Shown here: positions 45,129-54,394 of the stretch, piece by piece
How positions within the stretch are numbered: position 1 is the stretch's first letter
Layout of the letters: every line of letters starts with the position of its first letter
From: Sulfitobacter sp. LCG007
GTDB taxonomy: Bacteria > Pseudomonadota > Alphaproteobacteria > Rhodobacterales > Rhodobacteraceae
Length of the DNA stretch: 64,000 bases
NCBI RefSeq assembly: GCF_040801785.1
Contig: NZ_CP161805.1
Coordinates: 744,001-808,000, forward strand
Reading direction: 5' to 3'
The notes under the pieces: model-generated
What the model saw: only the letters and a program-made list of their open reading frames with translations
Databases searched by the model: none
What the model was told of the DNA's origin: nothing
Made by a program: the position numbers and the translations under genes

Positions 45129-46007
45129 TCAGCTTCCGTAGAGGCGCCGGTTCAGCTCGGCGGCGGCTTGCGCGGTTCGCGGACCGAAGCCCAGCAGGTA
45201 GAGGCCATCCATCCTGATCACGGCGCGCGTCCGGGCGGCGGGCGTCGTCACAAGGGCTGGCATCGCGAAAAGCGCGTCGTCCGATGCCCCGTGGTCGCCA
45301 CCGCGGTCCATCATGAGGATGACATCGGGCGCCGACTCGTTCACGGCCTCGTCGGTCAGGGGCTTGTAGCCCTCGAAAGCGTCGATGGCATTCACAGCGC
45401 CCGCAAGGCCGATGATGCCGTTCGCGGCGGTGTTCGTGCCCGAGGCCAGGATGCGTCCTCCCTGAAGCGACAGAATGAAAAGGACCCGCCTGGGCGCTCC
45501 GTCATGTGCGGCGGCGCGTTCTGCGACCTCGGCCAGCTCGCCACCGACCTTCGCGGAAAGCGCGTCGGCCTTTTCGGACACGTCGAGAGCCGCGCCGACG
45601 GCGCTTATCTTCTTCCGGATGCCCTCGGCGGTGAAGTCGTCCGGTATCGTGATCCAGTCGACCGAGGCCGCCTGCAGAACGTCTAGCACTTCCGGCGGGC
45701 CGGCCCCGTCTTCCGAGATGATCAGTTCGGGCCCGACCGAGAGCACGCCCTCGGACGACAGCGCGCGCATGTAACCCACGTCGGGCAGCGCCGCGGCCTC
45801 GGGTGGATAGGTCGACGTCGAATCCCGGGCGATCAGGCGGTCTCCTTCGCCCAGGGCGTAGACGATCTCGGTCACCGATCCGCCGATGGCAAGCACATCC
45901 GGCTTCGTTCGGGCCGCCGGCGCGGCTTGCTGGGTGGCAGCTGCCCCGACGAGCGATGTTGCGGCAACGAAGACGCCCAGCACGACGGCTCTGGCACCGC
46001 ACCCCAT
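45129..46007 (-). CDS. hmuT: Heme-binding periplasmic protein HmuT
   Basis: About 292 residues: signal peptide (about 1-25) and BtuF-type fold starting VLAIGGSVTEIVYALGEGDRLIARDSTSTYPPEA, the common start of HmuT; a conserved tyrosine in such segments binds heme iron (inferred). ATG 46007 overlaps the hmuS stop; a GTG one codon earlier is the alternative. Confidence 0.92.
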   Translation of the reverse strand: MGCGARAVVLGVFVAATSLVGAAATQQAAPAARTKPDVLAIGGSVTEIVYALGEGDRLIARDSTSTYPPEAAALPDVGYMRALSSEGVLSVGPELIISEDGAGPPEVLDVLQAASVDWITIPDDFTAEGIRKKISAVGAALDVSEKADALSAKVGGELAEVAERAAAHDGAPRRVLFILSLQGGRILASGTNTAANGIIGLAGAVNAIDAFEGYKPLTDEAVNESAPDVILMMDRGGDHGASDDALFAMPALVTTPAARTRAVIRMDGLYLLGFGPRTAQAAAELNRRLYGS

Positions 46008-47074
46008 CACGGCGTCTCCGCCGCGGCAGCGGCCTGCAGTCCGGCGACGATCTCTTGCCAGGCCAGGCGCGAATCGCGCCCCTCCTTCCCGACGCCGAAC
46101 ACCTGGAAGATCAGGCCGCCCTCGGCGTCGAAGGCCTCGACCGACACGGCCGGACCGCGCTGTGTCGGCTTCTCGACCGCCCAGACCTCGGCGACGTGAT
46201 CGAGCCGCAGGTGCAGGTTGAAGTCAGCATCCATGACATTCTGCCAGGGTCCCATGGGTGTCAGGGTGCGGATCGGCCCGCTGTGGATCTGGATGCAGCC
46301 CCGGTTGCCGACGAAGATCATCACCTCTGTCCCCGTGTCCCGCACCGCCTGCAGCATAGCGTCGACCGAGGACGGCGCGAGGCTGCGTGCGAAAGGTGCG
46401 CCGGCGATGCGGTAGGCACCCAGCCGGTTCATCTTGAGCTTCGACACCAGGCGCAGGAACTGGTGCGTATCCGTCATCCGCTTCCACTCCTTGTGCAGGA
46501 TCCCGAGTTTGGACGGGTCGGACTTCGGCGTCTCGGCCGCCGTCCGGGCGGTGACGTCAAGGCGTTGCGCCTGCTCCGCCAATGCCAGGTCCTTCTTCAA
46601 CCCCTCCCAGGCGGCAAGGTCGGAATCCTGGCGCAGATGCACCTTGTGGATGGCATCTCCCGCCGCATCGAAAACCTGCAGGCTGCGCCGCATGCCGGCG
46701 TCGGTTTCCCTTTCCACCAGAAACCCATGCTGCCAGTGTTTGGGAAAGATACGGAGGTCAATCGCCTCGGCCAGCACCATCGAGGCGTGTTCGCCCGAAT
46801 GATAGTCCCTGTAGGTCCCGACCTTCTCGTTCACGCAGGACAGGTTGCGCGTCAGGGCCATGACCTCTCCGAGCCGCTCGACGGCAGGTATCACATGGTC
46901 AGGATGCGCCTCGATCCGCGTCACGCCCCGGCCCGTGAAGGCTGCTGCGAGCTGGGCCTCGCTGATCCCGATCTTCTCGGCAAGATCGCGGTCCCTCAGT
47001 GTCGGAAAGTCGTCGCGCATCGCCCGGATGGCCTCGGGGTCCAACCTGCCGCGTTCGATGGTCTCGTTACCCAT
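46007..47074 (-). CDS. hmuS: Heme utilisation/degradation factor HmuS (ChuS/HemS family)
   Basis: 355 residues built of two similar halves, each with HmuS signature pieces (GNRGCIQIHSGPIRTLTPMGPWQNVMDADFNLHLRLDHVAEVW). Cytoplasmic heme acceptor, in some species a heme-degrading enzyme. ATG 47074 follows AGGAGAAGG. First gene of hmuSTUV, divergent from the TonB receptor. Confidence 0.93.
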   Translation of the reverse strand: MGNETIERGRLDPEAIRAMRDDFPTLRDRDLAEKIGISEAQLAAAFTGRGVTRIEAHPDHVIPAVERLGEVMALTRNLSCVNEKVGTYRDYHSGEHASMVLAEAIDLRIFPKHWQHGFLVERETDAGMRRSLQVFDAAGDAIHKVHLRQDSDLAAWEGLKKDLALAEQAQRLDVTARTAAETPKSDPSKLGILHKEWKRMTDTHQFLRLVSKLKMNRLGAYRIAGAPFARSLAPSSVDAMLQAVRDTGTEVMIFVGNRGCIQIHSGPIRTLTPMGPWQNVMDADFNLHLRLDHVAEVWAVEKPTQRGPAVSVEAFDAEGGLIFQVFGVGKEGRDSRLAWQEIVAGLQAAAAAETP

Positions 47075-47161
47075 ATCGGGCCTTCTCCTTTGTGCTGACG
47101 CTGGCTGGCGGACGCGGGGAAGAAGGACGCGGTGCTGACTGTCTGTAACGAAAATCTATTC

Positions 47162-47191
47162 TTGACACTTTTAGTATGGATTAGCTACGAC
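47162..47191 (+). promoter_or_regulatory. Candidate promoter for the heme receptor gene
   Basis: TTGACA at 47162-47167, an 18-base spacer and TACGAC at 47186-47191, within the most AT-rich part of the 223-base gap between hmuS and the receptor. Iron control is expected for such genes, but I found no clear Fur, Irr or RirA box. Confidence 0.35.
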
Positions 47192-47297
47192 CGCAACCGG
47201 CCCAACCGCCATTCGGCGGAAAATCCATGAACACGATCTGAAACCAAGCCAGCACTCCGCGAGCATAGGTAAATCCAATGCAACGGAGTTTTTTTGC

Positions 47298-49334
47298 ATG
47301 TCACATCGACCGATGGCCATGCTGCGCGGCAGCGCAGCACTGGCGCTTGCCTTGTCGCCATGGGCTGTCCACGCTCAGGAGAGCGACGGTTATCTGGGAG
47401 AAATCGTGCTGGGCGAATCCAAGCGCGAGATCCAGACCCAGACCGCGGTTCCCGTCACCGAACTGGATCAGACGGAAATCGACGACCGGCAGGCCGGGAC
47501 AATCGCGGAACTGGTCGATTCCGTTCCGGGTGTCAGCCTCGTGAACGGCTCGACGCCGCAGGGATCGGGGATCAACATCCGCGGTTTCGGCGCCAACAGC
47601 ACCTATGGCACCGACCAGAAGGTCCAGGTCCAGGTGGACGGCGCGACCGTGGGCGCAGAAGAGCTGTACCGGATCGGCACCCAACTCTTCACCGATCCCG
47701 AACTCTACCGTTCGGTCGAGGTCAACAGAGGCACGGTCGGCAGCTTCGAATACGGCTCGGGAATTGTCGGCGGTGTTGTGCGCCTCGAAACAAAGGACGC
47801 CTCGGACTTCACCGGCGGCGAGACCGGCTTCGCCCTGCGCCAGACGCTCGGCTACAGCTCCAACGGCAACGGGCTGCTGAGCTCGACCATCCTGGCCTGG
47901 CAGCCGACCGAGCACGTCGAGCTGCTGTTCAACTATGTCTACCGCGATCAGGACAATCAGGAGGACGGTAACGGTGACACGATCGAAAACAGCGCCTTCG
48001 ATCTGCCCTCCTATCTCGCGAAGGGCAAGCTTTCCTTCGGCGAGAGCGACCAGCACTCGATCACGCTGAGCTATTCGGACACGCGCACAAGCGAAAGCGA
48101 TGTGCCCTACGACACCTTCGCAACCACCGGCGCGACATTCGGCAACGTCGATCGCGACGTCGAGTCTCAGGTCGCGATCCTGTCCTACAATTACAATCCC
48201 GTAGACAACGACCTCGTGGATCTCGAGGTGACGCTGTCCTACGCCAATCAGGAAATCGACCAGGAATACGTGCCCGGAAGCTCGATCTGCGAGGGCCCGA
48301 CACTGCCCTGCGGCTTCCCGCTGCCGCCCGGCGGCTTCGCGGTCGTCAACGCCGACCAGCAGTACGAGACCACGAAGCTGCTGATCAAGAACACCTCGTT
48401 CTTCAACCTCGGCGCGGTGAGCCATGACCTGCGCACGGGCATCGAGTTCTCCCGGCGCAAGCGGCTGGACGCGGAGTCCGCGCCCGGGGGCACCGACGAC
48501 CGCGTGGCGGTCTTTGCGGTCGACGATATGCGGTTCGGCGGCGGCTGGACAGTGTCGCCCGCCCTGCGTTACGAGAGCGCGCAGATCGACGGGGCCGTCG
48601 CGCCCCACGATCAGAGCTATGACAACGACGCTCTGATGGGGGGGCTTTCGGTGCGTTATGCCTTCGCGAACGGCGTCGCCCTGTTCGGGAGCGCGGCCTA
48701 TACCGAAAGCCTGCCGATCATCGACGATCTTACGTCGCCGGACTTCATGGTGCAGAGCGAGAAGGCACGCACCTACGAGATCGGCGCGTCCTATGCCGCG
48801 CAGAACCTCTTCGCCACCGGCGACGTGATCGCGCTGAAGGCGAACTTCTACCGCACCAGCCTGTGGGACATCACATCCTACACCAGCTCGGTCATCTCCG
48901 GGACCTATCCGGAAGAAGTGACGACGCAGGGTCTGGAGCTTGAAGCCTCCTACGCGCTGGAGAACGGGTTCTACACCGATCTCAATGCGAACGTCGTCAC
49001 CGGCGACGAGAGGCAGGTGGACGGCAGCAGCGTCGACTGGCGCGGCGTTCCGGCGGACAGTGTGCAACTGACGGTCGGCAAGCGCTTCGGGGATGCGCTG
49101 GACCTCAGCTGGGAGATCGCGGCCGACAAGGGTGTGGACAACGTTTACGACGACGTGGGCGGATTTGCGGTGCACAACCTTCGCGCCACATGGTCGCCGC
49201 AGAAGGGCGTTCTTCGCGACACCCAGATCCGCGTCGGGCTCGAGAATCTGTTCGACAAGGACTACACGCCCTATCTCTCGACCCGTCCAGCAGCGGGCCG
49301 GAATATCAAGCTCACCCTGGCCAAGACCTTCTGA
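47298..49334 (+). CDS. TonB-dependent outer-membrane heme/hemoglobin receptor
   Basis: 678 residues: signal peptide (about 1-27), plug domain with EIVLGESKREIQTQTAVPVTELDQTEIDDRQAGTIAELVDSVPGVSLVNG and GINIRGFG, then a 22-strand barrel ending with a terminal aromatic (LTLAKTF). Divergence from hmuSTUV indicates heme or hemoglobin uptake. Key heme-binding histidines cannot be placed with certainty. A siderophore or metallophore receptor is the less likely alternative. Confidence 0.9.
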   Translation: MSHRPMAMLRGSAALALALSPWAVHAQESDGYLGEIVLGESKREIQTQTAVPVTELDQTEIDDRQAGTIAELVDSVPGVSLVNGSTPQGSGINIRGFGANSTYGTDQKVQVQVDGATVGAEELYRIGTQLFTDPELYRSVEVNRGTVGSFEYGSGIVGGVVRLETKDASDFTGGETGFALRQTLGYSSNGNGLLSSTILAWQPTEHVELLFNYVYRDQDNQEDGNGDTIENSAFDLPSYLAKGKLSFGESDQHSITLSYSDTRTSESDVPYDTFATTGATFGNVDRDVESQVAILSYNYNPVDNDLVDLEVTLSYANQEIDQEYVPGSSICEGPTLPCGFPLPPGGFAVVNADQQYETTKLLIKNTSFFNLGAVSHDLRTGIEFSRRKRLDAESAPGGTDDRVAVFAVDDMRFGGGWTVSPALRYESAQIDGAVAPHDQSYDNDALMGGLSVRYAFANGVALFGSAAYTESLPIIDDLTSPDFMVQSEKARTYEIGASYAAQNLFATGDVIALKANFYRTSLWDITSYTSSVISGTYPEEVTTQGLELEASYALENGFYTDLNANVVTGDERQVDGSSVDWRGVPADSVQLTVGKRFGDALDLSWEIAADKGVDNVYDDVGGFAVHNLRATWSPQKGVLRDTQIRVGLENLFDKDYTPYLSTRPAAGRNIKLTLAKTF

Positions 49335-49350
49335 TCTTGGCCTGAGCAGC

Positions 49351-49387
49351 GCCGCGATCCTCCCGGGCGTGCGGGAGGCATCGCGGC
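49351..49387. terminator. Hairpin between convergent receptor and pepT genes
   Basis: GCCGCGATCCTCCC at 49351 pairs with GGGAGGCATCGCGGC ending at 49387, with one bulged base and an 8-base loop. It lies between two genes ending towards each other and could terminate both directions. No T-run is present, so strength is uncertain. Confidence 0.5.
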
Positions 49388-49457
49388 GCAAGGCGTTCCC
49401 GGATCAGGGCGAAGCATGACGCGGGCGGGCGTGCGGAGGGCTGACGCCCCGTGCAGG

Positions 49458-50702
49458 TCAGGCCTTGTCCTGCGCGGCGCGTTCGACGATCCCGAGGCAG
49501 AGCCTGATGGCAAGCGCCATGTCCTGCACAGAAATCCATTCCAGCGGGCCATGGATGTTCTGCATGCCGGAGAAAAGGTTGGGCGTCGGCAGCCCGAACT
49601 CTGTAAGCCGCGAGCCGTCCGTTCCACCGCGGATCGGAACCGAGATCGGCTCGATCCCGAGGTCGCGCGCCGCATCGCGGGCAAGTTCAACGGGCGTCAT
49701 GTCGTTTTCCAGCCAGTAGCGCATGTTCCGGTACTGGGGGCGGATGTCGCAGGTGACGCTCGCGCGGGGCTCGCCGGCCTGCACGGCGGCGCAGACCTGT
49801 TGCAGCAGGGCGCCCTTTGACTGCAGTCCCTCCATCTCGAAATCGCGCAGAATGAAGCGCAGCGTCATGCCGGCGGCGTCGCCGAACATTTCCGTCGCGT
49901 GGATGAAGCCGTCCCGCCCGTCCGTGACCTCGGGCGTCATCGTCGCCTGCGGCAGCGCCGCGATGATCTTCGAGGCCAGATGGATCGCGTTCACGAGCTT
50001 TCCCTTGGCATTGCCCGGATGGATCGACACGCCCGTGACCCTGATCTCCGCGGCGTCCGCGGAGAAACTTTCATACTCGATCTCACCCACTTCCTGACCG
50101 TCGACCGTATAGGCGAAATCGGCCTTGAAGTCCCGGGGCAGCTGTTCGCCGACGCCGCGTCCGATCTCCTCGTCCGGCGTGAAGGCGATGCGCACCGGTC
50201 CGTGCGGTATCTGCGGGTTCGCAAGCAGATGGCGCGCGGCCGCCATGACGATGGCGATCCCCGCCTTGTCATCCGCCCCCAGCAGCGTCGTGCCCGAGGC
50301 GGTGATGATGTCGTGGCCGGTCTTTTCCGCCAGATAGGGGAATTCCTGCGGCGAGAGCACGAGCTCGGGGTTGTCGGGAAAGGTGATGTCGCCGCCGTTG
50401 TAGCTGTGGATGACGCGGGGTTTCACGCCGGTCGCGTTGTATTGCGGCGCCGTGTCCACATGGGCGCAGAAGCCGATGGTCGGGCCCGGGGCCGTGCCCG
50501 GGATCGTCGCCAGCACGACGCCGTAACCGGTCAGTTCGACGTCGCTTGCACCGATTTCCTCGAGCTCGTCGCGCAAGAGCCGCAGCATGTCGAGTTGTAT
50601 TTCCGTACTGGGGGATGTGGGCGAATCCGCATCGCTCTGGCTGTCGATTGCCGCGTAGCGCAGGAGGCGGTCTTCGAGTTCTTTGTGCAACGGATCTGAC
50701 AT
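49458..50702 (-). CDS. pepT: Peptidase T (tripeptide aminopeptidase)
   Basis: 414 residues, M20 zinc peptidase that removes N-terminal residues from tripeptides in the cytoplasm. Metal-site motifs are visible: FCAHVDTAPQY, LLGADDKAGIAI and TPDEEIGRG, followed by VRGGTDGSRLTEFGLPTPNLF-like PIRGGTDGSRLTE. ATG 50702 follows AGGAGAT. Last gene of the minus-strand run that begins with the dioxygenase, though it may have its own promoter in the 107-base gap. Confidence 0.94.
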   Translation of the reverse strand: MSDPLHKELEDRLLRYAAIDSQSDADSPTSPSTEIQLDMLRLLRDELEEIGASDVELTGYGVVLATIPGTAPGPTIGFCAHVDTAPQYNATGVKPRVIHSYNGGDITFPDNPELVLSPQEFPYLAEKTGHDIITASGTTLLGADDKAGIAIVMAAARHLLANPQIPHGPVRIAFTPDEEIGRGVGEQLPRDFKADFAYTVDGQEVGEIEYESFSADAAEIRVTGVSIHPGNAKGKLVNAIHLASKIIAALPQATMTPEVTDGRDGFIHATEMFGDAAGMTLRFILRDFEMEGLQSKGALLQQVCAAVQAGEPRASVTCDIRPQYRNMRYWLENDMTPVELARDAARDLGIEPISVPIRGGTDGSRLTEFGLPTPNLFSGMQNIHGPLEWISVQDMALAIRLCLGIVERAAQDKA

Positions 50703-50809
50703 CGGTATCTCCTGTGATCTGGCCGGACTAAGCGAAGCGGCCGCCGGATTGTCAACCAGGCCCGGCGGGTCGGGCGCGCGGTCGGCGCGGCCCGGCCCAT
50801 CTGTCCGGA

Positions 50810-51772
50810 TCAGGTGGCGACCTGTTGCAGGAAGCGGATGATGTCCGCGCGGTCCGGCGCACCAAGCCTGCCCCCGAAGGTCTGGCACTTGATGGCCGCC
50901 GCTGCGTTGGCGATATCCATGCAGTCCTGCAGGGGGGCCCCCTGCGAGAGCGCCCATGTGAATGCGCCGTGGAATATGTCGCCGGCCGCCAGCGTGTCCA
51001 CGGCCCGGATGGCATGGCCCGGCGCGTGGCGGGTTTCGCCGTCCTCGATCCAGATGCAGCCCCGTGCGCCCAATGTCACGGCGACCAGCCCGTCAAGCTG
51101 GTTCGCGAGAGACGCAAGTGCTGCCTCGGGCGTTTCCTTCCCGGAAGCGATGCAGGCCCCCGGTTCGGAGAAGACGACATGCGTCGCGCGCCGCGCGAGA
51201 TCGAGCAGCACCTCCCGAGCTCCGACGTCCGCGTCGAGCACGGCGGGCTTGCCGGCGGCCCGCGCCGCATCGAGCAGGGCCGCGGCACCTTCGGGCCAGC
51301 GCACGTCGACAAGAACCGCGTCGGCTTGCGCTGCGCGGTCCAGCGGCAGCCAGCCTGGGTCGGCTGGCAGGGCAGGGTCGTAAAAGGGCAGCACCAGCCG
51401 TTCGCCGCTGTCCTCGACGATGACGGTGGAGATCGACGAGGTGACACCCGCGAACCGTCGCACGCCGCTACAATCGACGCCGGCGCCGGTAAGCTCGTCG
51501 CAGATGCGCCGGCCTGTCTCATCCTCGCCCAGCCGCGAAAAGAGTACCGCCTCGGCACCAAGCCTCGCCGCCGCCGTCGCCGCGCTGGCCGCCATGCCGT
51601 GCGCGGCGGCGATCATCCGTTTTGGCAGCACCTTGCCCGGCCCGGTGGGCAGCGTGTCGACAAGAAATATCGTGTCGAGCGTGGTCGCCCCGCAAAACAG
51701 GATGCGCGGCCTGCCGTCGGGAAGCGTGGGCACGGTGGGCGGCTTATGCCGCGGCGTGTTGCCGATCGTCAT
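50810..51772 (-). CDS. PfkB family sugar kinase
   Basis: 320 residues with the ribokinase fold: N-terminal ILFCGATTLDTIFLVDTLP and the ATP/anion-hole motif DTLAAGDIFHGAFTWAL. It is closest in style to sulfofructose-kinase-like and ribokinase-like members, but no sugar can be named. AGGAGG lies 5 bases before the ATG. It sits between pepT and the MetE-like gene, 33 bases from the latter. Confidence 0.87.
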   Translation of the reverse strand: MTIGNTPRHKPPTVPTLPDGRPRILFCGATTLDTIFLVDTLPTGPGKVLPKRMIAAAHGMAASAATAAARLGAEAVLFSRLGEDETGRRICDELTGAGVDCSGVRRFAGVTSSISTVIVEDSGERLVLPFYDPALPADPGWLPLDRAAQADAVLVDVRWPEGAAALLDAARAAGKPAVLDADVGAREVLLDLARRATHVVFSEPGACIASGKETPEAALASLANQLDGLVAVTLGARGCIWIEDGETRHAPGHAIRAVDTLAAGDIFHGAFTWALSQGAPLQDCMDIANAAAAIKCQTFGGRLGAPDRADIIRFLQQVAT

Positions 51773-51805
51773 GTCAGCCTCCTGTACCGGACGCCTGAGC
51801 GCCTG

Positions 51806-52828
51806 TCAGGAAAGCTCGGCCCTTACAATGGCTGCTCCGTCCGCCATCGCCTTCATCTTGCCAAAAGCCACGTCTCGCGGGAGGTATTTGAGCCCGCAGT
51901 CCGGCGCCACGACCACCTTGTCCGCATCCACATGCGGCAGCGCGCGCCGGATGCGCGCGGCGACCACCTCGGGCGTCTCGATCTCCATGTCGGCGAGGTT
52001 CAGCACACCGACCATGATCGTCTTGCCGCGCAGCTCCTCCAGCACGCCCGTATCGAGATTCGCCTGCGCCGTCTCGATGCTGATCTGGTCGCAGCTGCAG
52101 GCTTTCATCTGCGGCAGGAAGGAATAGCCCTCGGGCCGTTGCTTGGTCATCGCGGCATAGCCGAAACAGATGTGGACCGCCGTGGTGCCGGTTGCCCCTT
52201 CGAGCGCCCGGTTGATCGCCTCGACCCCGTAGTCCTCGGCGATATCGGGCTTGGCCTGAAGCCATGGCTCGTCCAGCTGCACGATGTCTGCCCCTGCGGC
52301 GAAAAGCTCGGCAATCTCCTCGCGCACCGCGTCGGCGTAGGCCATCGCGGCCTCGCCGGTCGAGGGATAGTAGTCGTTCTGGGCCTGCAGGCTCATGGTG
52401 AAGGGGCCGGGCAGGGTGATCTTCACCTTGCGGTCCGTATGCGCGCGCAGGAACTTCAGATCCTCCACCTCGACCGGGCGCGCGCGGGAGATCGGCCCCA
52501 CGATGCGCGGCACCGGCACAGGGCTGCCGGAGCGGGTCATCACGGTCCCGTAGTTGTCGAGGTCGATCCCGTCGAGGGCCGTGGCGAAGCGGTTCGAATA
52601 GCTCTCGCGCCGGATCTCTCCGTCGGTGATGATGTCGAGGCCGGCTTCTTCCTGCTCGCGGATGGCGACGCGGGTGGCGTCGTCCTGGGCTTCGCGCAGG
52701 TGCGCCTCTGGAATGCGCCAGAGTTCACTTGCGCGGGTGCGCGGCGGAAACTGGCCCTTGAGCTTCTCGCGGTCGATAAGCCAGTCGGGCTGGCAGTAGC
52801 TGCCGACGAGCGTGGTGGGAAACAGCAT
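51806..52828 (-). CDS. Core-MetE-like, cobalamin-independent methionine synthase family protein
   Basis: 340 residues equal to the C-terminal catalytic barrel of MetE only. The zinc ligands are visible as H-x-C in AVHICFGYA and a late cysteine in VVAPDCGLKYL. Such short MetE relatives transfer methyl groups from varied donors, some corrinoid, to a thiol. In this operon it could accept methyl from a demethylated substrate; that is inference. ATG follows AAGGAA. Confidence 0.85.
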   Translation of the reverse strand: MLFPTTLVGSYCQPDWLIDREKLKGQFPPRTRASELWRIPEAHLREAQDDATRVAIREQEEAGLDIITDGEIRRESYSNRFATALDGIDLDNYGTVMTRSGSPVPVPRIVGPISRARPVEVEDLKFLRAHTDRKVKITLPGPFTMSLQAQNDYYPSTGEAAMAYADAVREEIAELFAAGADIVQLDEPWLQAKPDIAEDYGVEAINRALEGATGTTAVHICFGYAAMTKQRPEGYSFLPQMKACSCDQISIETAQANLDTGVLEELRGKTIMVGVLNLADMEIETPEVVAARIRRALPHVDADKVVVAPDCGLKYLPRDVAFGKMKAMADGAAIVRAELS

Positions 52829-52869
52829 GCGGGTTCCTTCCGGGATGTCGAATGTCTGAACTGGCCGCG

Positions 52870-54375
52870 TCAGGCAAAAAGGTCGCGTTCGACCCCGGCC
52901 TTCTCGAAGATGTAGTTCCGGCTCTCCTCGAGCTCGCGGCGGAGCTTGTCGAGGTCATGACCGAGCAATTCCCCGTTCCACTTCCTGATGCGGCCCGCGA
53001 CCATCACGGTATCGACGTTGGAGCGGTCCATGAGCGTCACCACGGCCCCCGGCGCGTTGTTGAGCGGCGCGACATTGATCGCCTCGGCATCGAGCAGGAT
53101 GATGTCGGCCTCCTTGCCCGGCGTCAGCGATCCGGTCTTGCGGTCGAGCCGGAGGCCCTTGGCCCCCTCGATGGTCGCGTGACGGATCGCGTCGGCCGTG
53201 CGCATGAGCGGCGGAAAGTCCTCATCGCCCGACAGGGCGCGTTCATTGGCGCGCATGCGCTGAAGCGTCACGAGGGCGCGCATCTGGGTGAAGAAATCGG
53301 CCGACATGGTGCATTCGACGTCCGATGACAGCGAGAAGGACATGCCGAGGTCGAGCGCCTTCTGGATCGGCGGCTCTCCGTGACGCATGTGCATCTCGAT
53401 CGGCACCGACAGCGAGACGTGCGAACCGGCGTCGGCGGCGGCCTTCCAGGCGTCGTCGGTCATGCCGGTCATGTGGATGAAGATGTTGTCCGGCCCGAAG
53501 ACGCCCTTCCGGGCGAGTTCGTCGAACGTGGGCGTCATGCCGAAGGTGGTGACGACGTGAAGCGCGATCTGCAGATCGAGCTCGCGCCCCAGTTTCCAGG
53601 CTTCCTCGTATCCTTCGATGTAGATCTCGCCGCCCATCACCATGCTCAGCAGACCGTCGTCGGACGAGAAATATTGTTCGCGGATACGCTTCGCCCCCGT
53701 GGGATATTCCTTGCCTTCCCACCAGCCCTCGAAATAGCCGAAGACCCCCCGGCGGCCGGCGTCCCTCAGGCCTTCGATGGCTGCATCGGAATGCTCGGCC
53801 GAGTGGTGTATCTGGCTCACGTCCATCACCGTCGTCACGCCCGCGTCGAGCTGGGCAAGCCCGCCGTAGAGTTCGTTGATGTAGACGTCGCCCGGACGGT
53901 AGTGCTGCGAGAAGCCCAGCAGCATCGCCTCGTAGTAGTTGCGCGCATTCTCGGGCCGGCCGTCGTTCACCACGATGGCGTCGGCGAGGGACGAACGCAG
54001 ACCGGTCTCGAACTGGTGGTGGTGCGTGTCGATGAACCCCGGCATCACGATCTTGCCCGAGGCGTCGATCACATGTGCGTCGGAGGCCTCGATGCTGGCG
54101 GCGACCTCGACGATCCTGTTGCCCTCGACCAGAACGTCGCCCACGGGGAAGTTGCCGACGGCGTCATCGACCGACATGACCACGCCCCCCTTGATCAGAA
54201 TGCGCGTGCCCTTCTCGCCCGAAAGCTCGGGCAGGGGGGCTGCCGTGATCTGCGTGGTGGCCGCGCGCGCCGCCGCCGCACCCGAGGCAGTCTCTCGCGG
54301 GGCGGCCATCAGCGGGGCCGCGCCAGGGCAAAGCGTCGTCGGGGTCGCGGGGGTGCAAAGTCTGCACATGGTCAT
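52870..54375 (-). CDS. Amidohydrolase family protein (TRZ/ATZ-like)
   Basis: 501 residues. The metal-dependent hydrolase core has H-x-H in DTHHHQFETGLR, later histidines in IALHVVTTFG and FIHMTGM, and an aspartate in SSDVECT. The class includes deaminases and chlorohydrolases of ring compounds. An unusual leader of about 60 residues begins MTMCRLCTPATPTTLC and is Ala-rich with no twin-arginine motif. ATG 54375 or 54369 may be the start. 19 bases after the IclR gene. Confidence 0.86.
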   Translation of the reverse strand: MTMCRLCTPATPTTLCPGAAPLMAAPRETASGAAAARAATTQITAAPLPELSGEKGTRILIKGGVVMSVDDAVGNFPVGDVLVEGNRIVEVAASIEASDAHVIDASGKIVMPGFIDTHHHQFETGLRSSLADAIVVNDGRPENARNYYEAMLLGFSQHYRPGDVYINELYGGLAQLDAGVTTVMDVSQIHHSAEHSDAAIEGLRDAGRRGVFGYFEGWWEGKEYPTGAKRIREQYFSSDDGLLSMVMGGEIYIEGYEEAWKLGRELDLQIALHVVTTFGMTPTFDELARKGVFGPDNIFIHMTGMTDDAWKAAADAGSHVSLSVPIEMHMRHGEPPIQKALDLGMSFSLSSDVECTMSADFFTQMRALVTLQRMRANERALSGDEDFPPLMRTADAIRHATIEGAKGLRLDRKTGSLTPGKEADIILLDAEAINVAPLNNAPGAVVTLMDRSNVDTVMVAGRIRKWNGELLGHDLDKLRRELEESRNYIFEKAGVERDLFA

Positions 54376-54394
54376 TCTCCTCCCAGAATGGATG

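Noticed and set aside
47298-49334. TonB receptor as a lanthanophore receptor of the xox system
   Set aside because: It is divergent from a complete hmuSTUV heme operon, which explains it better; a lanthanophore role cannot be excluded but is not supported.
47301-49391. 696-codon minus-strand frame across the TonB receptor
   Set aside because: Antisense shadow of the receptor gene; composition unlike a real protein.
50825-52915. 696-codon plus-strand frame across the PfkB and MetE-like genes
   Set aside because: Spans two well-supported minus-strand genes and the gap between them; shadow.
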